Of a stretch of DNA of 64,000 nucleotides, positions 1-9,472 are shown piece by piece. The stretch comes from Cliona cf. orientalis (Eukaryota > Porifera > Demospongiae > Clionaida > Clionaidae). Each line of letters starts with the position of its first letter. Position 1 is the stretch's first letter. A model generated the notes under the pieces. The model was not told the origin of the DNA, did not search any database, and worked only from the letters and a program-made list of their open reading frames with translations. Made by a program: the position numbers and the translations under genes. The DNA lies in contig OZ005689.1 of the NCBI GenBank assembly GCA_963930775.1, forward strand, positions 23,682,058-23,746,057. The letters run 5' to 3'.

Positions 1-1
1 A

Positions 2-136
2 CATGTTGAGCGAGCTATTGGATGTATTAAGAAGTATCGTATTTTAACTAGTGTTATTCCCTCAGTATCTCCTTATGTCGATAGTATTGGTTTATTTGTT
101 GTGCTCTTACTTTCCACTAGTAGTCGAGGTAGATAA
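2..136 (+). pseudogene. C-terminal fragment of a DDE (Harbinger/DDE_Tnp_4-like) transposase
   Basis: An open frame enters from the left edge and ends at TAA 134-136. It reads HVERAIGCIKKYRILTSVIP and then a hydrophobic tail. The pattern HVERAIG-x-IK-x-YRIL-x-x-VIP is the helix around the third acidic residue in DDE_Tnp_4 transposases of Harbinger-like and related elements; this E would be the catalytic Glu. Only the last 44 codons are inside the window, so I cannot tell whether the gene is intact upstream. The family is known from many animal genomes; the superfamily name is inferred from this short motif alone. Confidence 0.6.
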
Positions 137-240
137 ATTATCAGATGCTAATTTAAGCTTATGATAGACTCTGAACTTGAGTCTTAGTTATTGCTATAAT
201 TTTGTTCTGTGATTTTTGTGTACTTGTGCAATATCATATA

Positions 241-678
241 CAGGGGCGTAGCTAGCATAGGGCTCAGCGGGCTCGAAACCCCCCCCCCCCCCTTTGTCTT
301 CCCAAAGTGGGCTCAGTGGGTGGGCCCACTGTCTATGGATGTACAATAGCTTGGCCTGACAAGCTGAAGCTGCATGATAAACTATTTAAAATTTGCAACT
401 AAAATGATATAAAATACTAAAGTTTGTATACTTACTATTTTAAGCTCGTTCAGACATGTAGCTGCTAAGTGCTTAGGCTAGGCAGCCTCCACTCCAAGAT
501 ACGAGTTCGAAAGGTCAAACGATGGGCATGGTTGAGTGCACAGTACAGGTAATTATCAATTAACCATGGTCACGTGACATATTAGTGGGCGTGGTCAACT
601 GAAATTTTTCGCGCGCTTTGTGCACACTCCTTTTCTATACTCAGCCCCCCCTTTCAATAAATCCTGGCTACGCCCCTG
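241..678. mobile_element. hAT-like MITE with CAGGGGCGTAGC termini
   Basis: The left end begins CAGGGGCGTAGCTAG and the right end finishes CTGGCTACGCCCCTG, so the ends are inverted repeats of about 15 bp. The interior (438 bp overall) is non-coding and holds a poly-C run near 281-292. CAGGGGCG termini are typical of hAT-derived non-autonomous elements. I could not see a clean 8-bp target duplication (flanks atcatata and gtatagat), so the superfamily is inferred from the termini. Confidence 0.65.
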
Positions 679-896
679 GTATAGATTGCTGAAAGATGGA
701 TTCTTTTGTATAAGTGGTGGCTTTTAGAAAAGCCAGTTAACCGATTATGCGCCAAGACGCAATGCGCGCGCGTGACCCCGGGCAGCCGAATTAATTGATC
801 GGTAACGCCCTCAAGTGAGACCGCATGACTAAAACTGGTTATAGCTGCCCAACAGTGAAAGTTCACTATAGGCAAGTTGTTACCAGGACGAAGGGG

Positions 897-925
897 TACG
901 GAGGGTTTTCCCAAATCCGGTCACA
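897..925. repeat. Solo terminus of the TGTGACCGGATTTGGG MITE family
   Basis: This 29-bp block is the inverted terminus that also bounds the elements at 31979-32636 and 34935-35603. Its partner terminus is not visible upstream and the DNA to its left does not match the interior of those copies. It abuts, and probably truncates, the LINE fragment to its right. Confidence 0.6.
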
Positions 926-1260
926 AATATTATTAACAGAAGGGGGCTGAGCACAGAGCCTTGCGGCACTCCAGAGATTACTGGAAGAACAGGAGACTCT
1001 TCACCGCCGACGACAACTGACTGAGACCGACCCGATGGATAGCTATAGATCCATTGGACAAGATATTGATTTATGCCGATCTCTTCAAGTCTTTGCAGGA
1101 ACAGGCTGTAGTACACACTGTCGAAGACCTTCCTCCGGTCAAAGAAAATGACACACGTGTCATTGCCTAATTCAAGTCATAGGTGATGAGAGAAGTAGAC
1201 GCAGTACATCTCCCTGGCAGAAAGCCCCACTGTAGAGGGTGGTGAATACTAAGAAATATT
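926..1260 (-). pseudogene. Truncated non-LTR retrotransposon reverse transcriptase
   Basis: Read on the minus strand, the fragment shows in order a degraded WGFLPGR segment (about 1235), a FFDRRKVFDSV segment (about 1120-1150, the first catalytic Asp region) and SGVPQGSVLSPLLL (about 945-985). These are consecutive RT finger and palm motifs of LINE elements. The reading frame shifts near 1150 and there is an in-frame stop between the first two motifs. The catalytic YxDD box is absent because the sequence runs into the MITE terminus at 897-925. No endonuclease domain was seen upstream. It is a dead fragment; the LINE clade cannot be assigned. Confidence 0.75.
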
Positions 1261-1834
1261 GGAAGATTAACAGGTTGGTTCAGTACTTTGGCAAGTTGCT
1301 TCACGTCCTTTTCAATTGTGTTGGTACGGACACTTTACAATTGCCTGCAAGCAAAGCAAAAATGATATTGTCAAAACACAATACTGTCATGTGATTAATT
1401 TGAAGAACCTTGGTGCAAAGTCTATGTGCACATCGGAGGGGAAGAGCCTGGTTCGAGGCTAAGCTAGCTCTACGTAACACATTGAGATCCAGCAGTCAAC
1501 AGCTGTCTCAAACCATACGTCCTCTCTTATCAGATAAAATTAAACTGCAGTACATTAGTCAATTGCAGCTTACACAGACATAGTCTGGTCCTTCCTTCAT
1601 AGCAGAAATAAAAGCCTGGGAAGCTTCAAATAGTGTTAAACTCTGCCGGATTCTCTGCTTTTTTGCTATTCTCTCTTCTTGACACTGCGTCATCTAGTGA
1701 AGCTTGTTTCCTATGCAGAAGGGTATAATAATTATTATCAGTAATTGTATATAAACATTCTAATGCACTACCATTTCTTTGATGTAGCATCCTTTTGCCC
1801 AGGTATGTTCATATGCAAAAAATGGCAATTTTCA
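1261..1834. other. Unassigned spacer
   Basis: About 570 bp with no convincing coding frame. The part next to 1260 may be further degraded LINE sequence on the minus strand, but stops are frequent and I recognise no motif. Confidence 0.4.
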
Positions 1835-2480
1835 GTTCAATGATTTTTGCCAATACTGGCAATCTTTGACATCTATCTCTCTATAGAAAGTTACCAATTC
1901 TGGCAAGCTTTGACACCCGTCTCTCTATAGAGAAGACTGCACTTGTCCGAAGTTGCCATTTCTGGCAATCTTTGACACCCATCTCTCTATAGAGAAGACT
2001 ACACTTATCCGAAGTTGCCATTTCTGGCAATCTTTGACACCCATCACTCTACAGAACACTTATCCAAAGTTGCCAATTCCGGCAATCTTTAACATAATAT
2101 TATTATTTATCTGTATAGAGAAGACTACACTTGTCCGTCTAAAGTTGGCAGTCTGACTTATCCAAAGATGCCAATTCTGGCATTCTGACTTGTCCAAAGT
2201 TACCATGCCAATTCTGGCAATCTTTGACATCTATCTCTGTATAGAGAAGACTACACTTGTCTAAAGTTGACAACTCCGGCAGCCTGACTTGTCCAAAGTT
2301 GCCAATTCTGGCAATCTGACTTGTCCAAAGTTGCCAGTTCTGGCAATCTTCATTCTCTCCAACAAGAGAAGACTGCACGTGTCCCAAGTAGGCAATTCTT
2401 ACAATCTGACTTGTGCAAACTTGCCACTTGTGGTAATTTTTTAATATCAGTTGTCCAAAACTTGCAATTTTTGACATAAT
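1835..2480. repeat. Imperfect tandem array with palindromic TTGCCA...TGGCAA core
   Basis: A repeat containing TTGCCAATTCTGGCAA, followed by TCTTTGACACC and TCTCTCTATAGAGAAGACT, recurs across about 640 bp. In the left half the period is about 60-65 bp. In the right half (about 2150-2350) the palindromic core recurs every 25-30 bp with ACTTGTCCAAAG linkers. Both the core and CTCTATAGAG are self-complementary, so the array can form serial small hairpins. Open frames across it are only repeat translations. Confidence 0.8.
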
Positions 2481-2818
2481 AATATTATGGCAAGATAATT
2501 ATACTTTTAATAATTATAGTTACTAGAATTTAGGAATGAAAAGAAAAAATACTACGATGATAGTGCAGATAAATCTATTTTTTTTTATCTTATCCTTATT
2601 CTTATTACACAAAAAATTAATAATGATACAGTAAACATAATATTGTCCAAAGTCATGTATGCTAATTGTCCTCGAATTATCTGAAGGCCAGCATTAGCCT
2701 GCTCATTCACTTGACTATTAATGCTCCTAAGATCTACTGAGAGTCTGTAAGTATCAAAACTGTATCTTGATGTACATCCTACGTGGCTCTTCCAATGAAA
2801 CCGATCCACAACAAATAG

Positions 2819-3256
2819 TGTATTCATCAGAACAGCTCTACACTGTCGCAGGCTACTTCGAGACAGCAGCAGGGTACACCTCGCCACCAGACCACTTCTC
2901 AACAGTTGCAGGGTACACCTCGCCATCAGAACAGCTCTACACTGTCGCAGGCTACTTCGAGACAGCAGCAGGGTACACCTCGCCACCAGACCACTTCTCA
3001 ACAGTTGCAGGGTACACCTCGCCATCAGAACAGCTCTACACTGTCGCAGGCTAATTCGAGACAGCAGCAGGGTACACCTCGCCACCAGACCACTTCTCAA
3101 CAGTTGCAGAGTACATCCAACCAACAACCGAAGACACCATCACCATATGAATCAGAAGATGAATTGCTACCACCAGCTAAGAAGCAAAAGTTTACACCCT
3201 TGGCACTCAAAAAACCGAAGAGAAACGTTACAAAACCAAAACGATATGAACATTAA
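2819..3256 (+). CDS. 3' exon encoding 33-residue Q/S/T-rich repeats and a basic tail
   Basis: An exon can start after the acceptor aacaaatag at 2810-2818; upstream in that frame is a stop. The frame runs through a 99-bp direct repeat (units at about 2828, 2927 and 3026) translated as 33-residue repeats rich in Gln, Ser and Thr with the submotifs QNSSTLSQA, RQQQGTPRHQ and TTSQQLQ. It ends in a Pro/Ser/acidic segment and a Lys-rich tail (KKQKF, KKPKR, KPKRYEH), stop at 3254-3256. The tail looks like a nuclear-targeting or DNA-contacting extension. I do not recognise the protein and cannot find its 5' exons. A long antisense frame (2585-3127) is the mirror of the same repeat and is not called. 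Confidence 0.45.
   Translation, partial: CIHQNSSTLSQATSRQQQGTPRHQTTSQQLQGTPRHQNSSTLSQATSRQQQGTPRHQTTSQQLQGTPRHQNSSTLSQANSRQQQGTPRHQTTSQQLQSTSNQQPKTPSPYESEDELLPPAKKQKFTPLALKKPKRNVTKPKRYEH
2828..3115. repeat. 99-bp coding minisatellite, about 2.9 copies
   Basis: The second copy starts exactly 99 bp after the first and the third 99 bp later. The first two copies are almost identical and the last diverges at its 3' end. Because 99 is divisible by three, copy-number change keeps the frame. Confidence 0.85.
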
Positions 3257-3798
3257 CTCTATACTACTATAGCTATAACATTGCTATTATATATTTGCAT
3301 ACAATGCACTTTTTTTGATACCAAACTTGTGTAGCTGTCGGTGTTCACTAGCGACTTCGATCAGTAATGGCTGGCGGTTCTACGGGCGATGTTTCATAAA
3401 CAAGTGAGTTTCAACTGTATAAGGCGAGTATATAGTTGCTAGCATATCCTAGTATAATCCTAGTATGATTATTATGAACGCCTTTTATATAAATTTATTG
3501 GTGCTCTCCCTATCACAGTTACATGCTGTACAGTGTATCGCGACCAGATAAGTATGGGTGTCCTATGATCGAATTGAGCAACGATACAGAAATTGGGGAA
3601 TCTGAGCAACTATCTGTGCAAGAAAAAAAAGTGCATCAAGAGCTACGGACTGCCTTTTCAAACTCGAAGAGTCATGGAGAGTCTTCCGGACTTGAGATTG
3701 TTCCGTCTCCCCGACTAAGGAGTGTGATGAGATCCAAATTGAATTGGATGGGGTCAGCGTTAAGTAGAGAATGAACAGCAAAGAAAGAAAGCAGCTAT

Positions 3799-5078
3799 TT
3801 GAAAGATGGGAAGAGTGACTGGGAGCTCACAATAAAAGCGTCCGAAATAACACGTTCCTCCATGGTAGATGAAAATGCTCGTCTGGCTCTTCAACTAGAG
3901 AGTGTGAAGGAGAGAGATACAGTTAAGAAGGCCAATGAATTAAAAGCAGAAGTACAAGTATTAACACAACAGGCTTCCGATATGGCCGTACAATGCTTAT
4001 CCGTTCGTAAAGACAAGGAAATTTACCCAATGAACTCAACAAGGCAAAAGTGTTATTCTAGCCGACATCATAAAAGAAGTGGATAATATCAATGAACATG
4101 GACTGGAAGTGAATGGTGTGAAAGATACCGTACATTTTTACTTGGGTGCAGACTGGAAATTCCCTGCCATGGCATGTGGGATTAATGCAGCTAATTTAAA
4201 GTATGCGTGCATCTGGTGTACCTGTTCTAATGATGACAGGTACAAGGTTGACAAGGAATGGTCAATCACGGATATCGAAAAAGGAGCTTGTACCATAAGC
4301 TCAATATCAGCGTCAAAACTACCAGCCAAATCTCCGAGACGATTCAACTGCTCTTGTACCCCCCTCTTTCAAGCTATCCCAATCCATCGTATCATCAACA
4401 ATTTGCTTCTCTTTCTGAGTATAACAGAAATTTTGATTAATCTGTTGATTACAGAATTGTGTCGCATGGATGGAGTTGAAAAATGTACTTCACTGGATAG
4501 TTGTTTATATCTGCAAGGAATCACGCACAATTAAGTGGAGAGATCTTACAGGACTTGAAAAATACAAGCTTTTCTCAAAGATCAACATTCCAGAACTTTT
4601 CCCAAACCTTCCAAATGCACCTACGATACAGGAAATTTGGAATTCATTCATGAAGCTCAACAAGGTCATTCATTCTCAAGTTATCTCAAGTATTGAAATT
4701 GAAACCTTCAAACAAGGTGCTAAGGCATGGCTTCAGCTCTTCCTAACAGTTAATCAAACAAAACACGTTACACCAAATATGCATGCTATGGTTGCACACC
4801 TACCCGAGTTCATGCAGTTGTATGATGGTATAGTGCTGTTTACTCAGCAAGGTTTGGAAAACTAAATGACGTGTATACACAGTACTACTTTTGAAGCACC
4901 AAACACCGCGAACTGGAATCGTTGGAGCAATTGCTATTGAAGAATTGCTTAGAAACAATGGAAGACAAGGGATATGATTGGAAAAAAAACCCTCAAAAAT
5001 GCTCAATTTGTTCATCATATGACCACAACAAACGAAAGTGCCCTTTAAATGGAAACCCTAACAGTGCACAACCTTAAC
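3799..5078 (+). pseudogene. Transposon-derived protein with coiled coil and C-terminal zinc knuckle
   Basis: Three frames in series make up one broken gene. First is a heptad-rich segment with several Leu/Ala/Glu-rich turns (about 3860-4020). Next is a segment with HFYLGADWKF, ACIWCTC and EWSITD (4080-4530). Last is a segment with KWRDLTGLEKYKLF, QTKHVTPNMHAM and FTQQGLEN (4470-4865). In the same frame, past TAA 4863-4865 and TGA near 4892, it continues to a CX2CX4HX4C zinc knuckle (about 5000-5041) and stops near 5078. I recognise the order of motifs from an uncharacterised transposon-like family abundant in sponge and cnidarian genomes; its superfamily is not known to me. Frame changes near 4080 and 4525 and a shortened central domain show that it is dead. 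A further frame at 3523-3774 may belong to it. Confidence 0.6.
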
Positions 5079-5232
5079 AAGCAGCATACAAAAACAAGAG
5101 CTAGTGTTGGCTATCAAATTTTAGTTCACGATTTTTTTCACTCTCCATTATGTTTGCATCATGAGTTATAGCCTTGGCTATCAAATCTAGGCTCCTAGAG
5201 ATCATGTTTATGTAAATCAGTATCTCTCTGTC

Positions 5233-5672
5233 ACCGTATTGTCTCTAATTTTACGGACATCTCTAATTATCCGTACACCATTTCGAATTATTTTTTTACC
5301 TCTAATTACACCGGACAGTCAATGAAGTTTGAATTTTTGTTGTTCTAATTATTCGGACATCGTTGGACAGCTCGCGCTAGCGTGGTACTGATCGAGCAAA
5401 AGTTGCAATGGACAGCTACTTCCTTGGTGGTACTGAAGGAGGCGAGTTGTTCTCTTTCCCACCATGAACAGGGAGTTCCAGGTACCGTCTCATTTTCTCA
5501 ATCTCTGCAGCTGCTCGATCGCACGTCCATTTGACCGAATGCGCATGCGCGAAAGTGTGTTTTAATTTATCGGACACTTCAAACGCCGGCTATTTTCGTG
5601 TGCTCTAATTATAGCGGACGTTGGCCAAAATAATTATTTTTCTGGTGTCCGTTAAATTAGAGGTAATACGGT
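5233..5672. mobile_element. MITE with CCGTATT...CTCTAAT termini
   Basis: The left end reads ACCGTATTGTCTCTAATTTT and the right end is its near reverse complement, ending TTAGAGGTAATACGGT. Both are followed internally by the ACGGACA block. A TA follows the right end; the left flank is CA. A related but longer-spaced element with the same CCGTA-CTCTAAT end lies at 61503-61998. The 440-bp interior is non-coding. TA-flanked short termini suggest a Tc1/mariner-like MITE. Confidence 0.7.
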
Positions 5673-6011
5673 ATGTTTCACATCTGATTCATGAGTTAGC
5701 CTTGGCTATTAAATCTCTATAGGATCCTAGAGATCCTGTTTGTGTAAATCAGTCTCTCTCTCTCTAGCTCTATCACTATTTCAGATTAAACTTTATTTTA
5801 TTAATGGTCAACAATACATCTTTTTCACTCGCTCTGTTATGTTTCATATGAGCTAGCCTTGGCTATTAAATCTAGACTCCTAGATTTGTGTAAATCAGTC
5901 TCTCTCTCTCTCACTCTTATTATTGTGAATAATATTTCAGATTAAATTTTGATTTATTAATGATCGACACAAAAATACATCTTATAATCATTGGCTACGC
6001 CATCTCGAATA

Positions 6012-6575
6012 CTAAGTTATAGCCTCGGCAATAAAGACTCTAAATGACTGTCCATGTGGCTTGTAGTCTACAAGGGGAGCTTTTTTGGTGAGATACAAGC
6101 AAACTGTCTCCTTTGTGGTGTAACAGAAATCACCATTGATGTTCAAGCCTCTGATGTACCACTTTTCACCTAATATTGTGTCTAAGTCTGGTTTAAAGGT
6201 GCTGGGGACACTTAAAAAGGAGAGAGGCATGAAAAGTATATCATTAAAACATACTCAGACTCATATACAGTCTTATCGAAATCCATGACAATCTTTAGAT
6301 CCGGACTTCCTTTCCGTGAATTTTGCAGCCTAGATTTGATAGCCAAGGCCTGCTCTTGATGCAAAGAGAATGTATTAGATATAATATAGTAAGCACACAG
6401 GCTCACAGATGTCTACTATCTAATCTTCATCTTTCCACTCATCACCAGTACTGCCATATCCTATATAGTGTACCTTCACTTTGCATGCCTCCTGCTCTAA
6501 GATATCAATTGGATAGTGTGTCCTGTGTCTTCTTGCGACGTAAAGATCTTGAAAGCACTGTGTCAGACATAGCCT
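6012..6575 (-). pseudogene. Fragment with a chromo/Tudor-knot-like segment
   Basis: On the minus strand an upstream segment reads KVKVHYIGYGSTGDEWKDED followed by TAG. The aromatic and acidic pattern (HY-x-GY ... DEW) resembles the beta-barrel of chromo-barrel or Tudor-knot domains. A second exon-like segment follows (about 6370-6255) containing HQEQALAIKSRL and LKIVMDFDKTVY, with a possible GTATGT donor. The last exon starts after tgtccccag and encodes LDTILGEKWYIRGLNINGD, ending at TAG 6012-6014. I do not recognise the full protein. The in-frame TAG inside the barrel segment argues for a pseudogene, or for a misplaced intron boundary. Confidence 0.4.
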
Positions 6576-6724
6576 TATAAATCTCCGCGAGTATATTTCT
6601 TCTGCATAGTGATGTTAGCAGCCATTTCTGCAGCTGTCTACATGTAGTGTGCATAATCAGTTCATAGGTCAAGCTACACTTACTTATTATTCATATTATT
6701 CACCACATTAACTCTCAATAGGGA

Positions 6725-7712
6725 TCACTTATAAGGGCTTGTATAGTGGCCAGCATGCATTTGTCCAGCCCTATATGACCAATGTTTTGTAATGATTTCA
6801 GCGTGTGTGTTTGAAGTTGCTGTGGCTGTTTTTCGCGCTTGGCTAAAGATCCTCTCCTGGTTCTCCGTATTAACGGAGCGAAGGGGGATGATCTCCATTT
6901 GTATAGGTGTATGAGCAACTAAGGCGTGTAGGTAGGTAGCTACCAAACATCCTTGTCTTAGTCGTTCCAGCATGCAGGTGTGTGAAGAGATCTTCACAAA
7001 GCTCATGGTGCAGCCATGTACAGTTGTAAAGTTGAAGAATCCTCCTTTGTGTGCGCTTTTCAGCTGGTAGATACGTACAAGATTTGTGACATTCTTATTA
7101 CAGTTTCTAGCAGATTGATTATGCGCTTATCGACCTGTTGCTGTCGTAGATTTAGATACAGATTCAATATAAGGATTCAATGGTCTGCACATCATTTTAT
7201 CACTGACAGTAGCTGAGATGATGTCTTCACAGGTCTTTCTGGTTCCAGGTAGCTCCTTACACATGTTGATGAGGTGACCTTTTAAGGTCATGCAAAGGCT
7301 CACAATGTAATACTGTGTAGTGCTCAAGATTGAGGTCAAATAACTCCCTGTTGGGTTGAGAAGTAAGAGTGGGCACACGTTAGGATACCTTTCAACATAG
7401 CTTCTAGGTAATTCTTGCATTTATTGATATCAAAACTTCCCCGTGCATGAAGCTCCTCCCTAATTTGCTGCACCCTGAGAAGGTCAAGGTTTTAACTCAC
7501 CTTGTTGCCTTCCCAGTTTTCCTGCTATGGCTATATGCTGGATATCATGAAGGCTTCGCCACAGTGTATGAGCTAGGTCATCAATCGTCACCTCTCGAAC
7601 TCTACAACCACCACATTTGTACTTGCCTCCTTGCTGGGTTCCCCTTTCATACTGTTCACCTGGATGGTCACCTACGAAAAAGCATAGTTTATCTGTAGTA
7701 GGGACTCCATTT
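6725..7712 (-). pseudogene. Transposon-like protein of an unnamed sponge/cnidarian family
   Basis: Minus-strand reading gives an exon with CFFVGDHPGEQYERGTQQGG and KCGGCRVREVTIDDLAHTLW (about 7500-7712) that ends at a GTGAGT donor. After a very short gap comes a segment with ELHARGSFDINKCKNYLEAM, then, after a frameshift near 7340, YTVLHCEPLHDLKGHLINM (about 7260-7330). A more downstream block has LHALVAHTPIQMEIIPLRSV and NTENQERIFSQAR (about 6800-6960). I recognise EPLHDLKGH and NTENQER as landmarks of a repetitive uncharacterised family in early-branching animals. The frame breaks and a missing central stretch indicate a dead copy. Confidence 0.6.
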
Positions 7713-7917
7713 GATGCTTGAATGTTTTCTGAGAGTCAGTATAGGCAATTGAGCCTATCTTGCAATAAAGCAGCCTGACCCTCTGATGAAGAGCAACTAA
7801 TGTGAATCATATGGATGGAAGGACTCTCAATAGTTGATTGAAGATTAAAATTCACCCATCATTTTAGTGATAATATTTTAGGGTAGCTTATCATGTGGTA
7901 ACACAGTCAGTGGATCT

Positions 7918-8547
7918 ATGAATAAGCCCAAACGTTCCGCCATGTCGGGCGAACCGTCTGACTGCGATTGTAGTTTACGGAGTACGTTGCTAGTCCTCAG
8001 CAGTTGTCAATCATGCTCAGCTGGTTGGCACACAAGATGGCAAGGTCCTCGTACCTCTACGTACAATTGGGCAACCTTTTTTGACCAATCATTCAGACAG
8101 CAGGCTTTGAAAGGCATCAAGTCGATGCATCACTTGACTTTCACCAGCACCAAACGTGGCTGTGTAATTGTTAAGGATAGCGTCGATGGTCTGGAAAAAG
8201 AGATCAAGCTAATACAAGATGACCATTGGGCACCCACAGCTGATAGCTTGCCTCCCACCATACCACCCCCTGGGCTGTCACTTGAACGTAGGCAACATCT
8301 GTTTGAAAAAATTCGAGAATTTTGCCCAGTAGAGTATCAAGATCTCGTCTGTCCAGACCCTGCAAAAGAGAACACTCCACCTCTACACCTACAGCTACAC
8401 CTAAACCTAAGCAACAGAGGAGGCACTGATTTACTTCCTATTTATTATTTTTTGTACCGTTCATCTCTTTTATATCTGTACATGCTTTACATGCTATTCA
8501 GGAAACTATTCATAGGCATTTATTTACCTTGCCTCTCTCTCCATTGA
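7918..8547 (+). pseudogene. C-terminal part of a transposon-like protein
   Basis: An open frame of 209 codons. The central part reads YNWATFFDQSFRQQALKGI, MHHLTFTSTKRGCVIVKD, then PPGLSLERRQHLFEKIREF and a cysteine/proline end (VCPDP). This matches my memory of the C-terminal tail of an uncharacterised repetitive transposon protein in sponges and Hydra, where a W/Y-rich segment is followed by a GLS-x-ER motif. The first about 45 codons and the hydrophobic last about 50 codons look unrelated (read-through). It is an isolated tail without its N-terminal domain. Confidence 0.5.
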
Positions 8548-8639
8548 AACAGCCAACATATTGTACCTTACCTGGGTGCTCACTTGTATTAGCTGACATG
8601 CTATTTGTGCATCCTATGTCTTATATGGACATTATATAC

Positions 8640-8659
8640 AAAAAAAAAAAAAAAAAAAA
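8640..8659. repeat. Poly(A) tract
   Basis: A run of 20 A follows tatatac about 90 bp after the preceding open frame. It could mark the 3' end of a retrotransposed copy, but no AATAAA signal and no target duplication were recognised. Confidence 0.8.
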
Positions 8660-9437
8660 TCTGTGTTCTTCGATGTTGTAGTACGGCCAGTCTTCAAAAT
8701 AATCTATCAAATAGTGGTAAAAGGGCATTATAAAACTAAGCTAAAGACCCCCTTACCGTATTAGCCCATACGCTTACCTTGCCACTTCGTTCTCTCTAGG
8801 ATCTTAAGGTTATGGGTGACAGTTTCATGAATAATTAATGAGGAAATATTTTCGTTTATACAGGATCGCAAGAACCAGATATCAACGAACTGTTTGCATA
8901 TTATAATACTGTATATCAATACATACTTGCATACAAATAATAAAGAATGTATCTGTTCATCCAATCACTAGAAACGGCCAATAATTTCGAACATTCTTGC
9001 GTCAAATTTAGCCTTGGAAACGCCACAAATGACATCTTTAGCACAACTCAGGGGTAGAGAATTCCATCCGTTGCAGTACTGGAGTTGGTTTCTATCGACT
9101 AAAATACACTAAAAGCTGATATACAAACGAAAGTGTCCAGGTGGCAACCTCGAACGGCATCGACCAATCGAGGTTCTAAGCCAACTGGGCACCAGCAAGT
9201 TAACCAATTGTCCATAAAACCTAACTCCAGCACTGCTCACATGAATACTTCACTTGGTAGGCATCGGTGTACATCCTAAATTCCTACGAGCATAGAGAAA
9301 CTTGACGCAAGAGATTCTCACTTCATGGTGTAAGGGTAGCTACACTTATTTTCGCGACCTTCTGAATCCAAATGACGTAATGCTAATTAAATGACCAACT
9401 GAATCAATTCCCGCCCAACACACGGGAAGTTTAAAAC
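8660..9437. other. Non-coding spacer
   Basis: About 780 bp with no supported gene. A possible TACCGTATTAGCCC terminus near 8755 resembles the CCGTA MITE ends, but no partner was found. Confidence 0.4.
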
Positions 9438-9472
9438 ATGGGTTACTTAGCAGCGAAACGGTCTATATCACC

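Noticed and set aside
1835-2480. CRISPR-like array of repeats and spacers
   Set aside because: Repeats are imperfect, spacers are themselves repeats, the period changes, and the context is eukaryotic.
2585-3127. 180-residue minus-strand frame
   Set aside because: It is the antisense of the 99-bp coding repeat, with low-complexity content and no supporting splice sites.
8640-8659. Poly(A) tail proving a retrocopy
   Set aside because: No polyadenylation signal or target duplication was found; kept only as a homopolymer.
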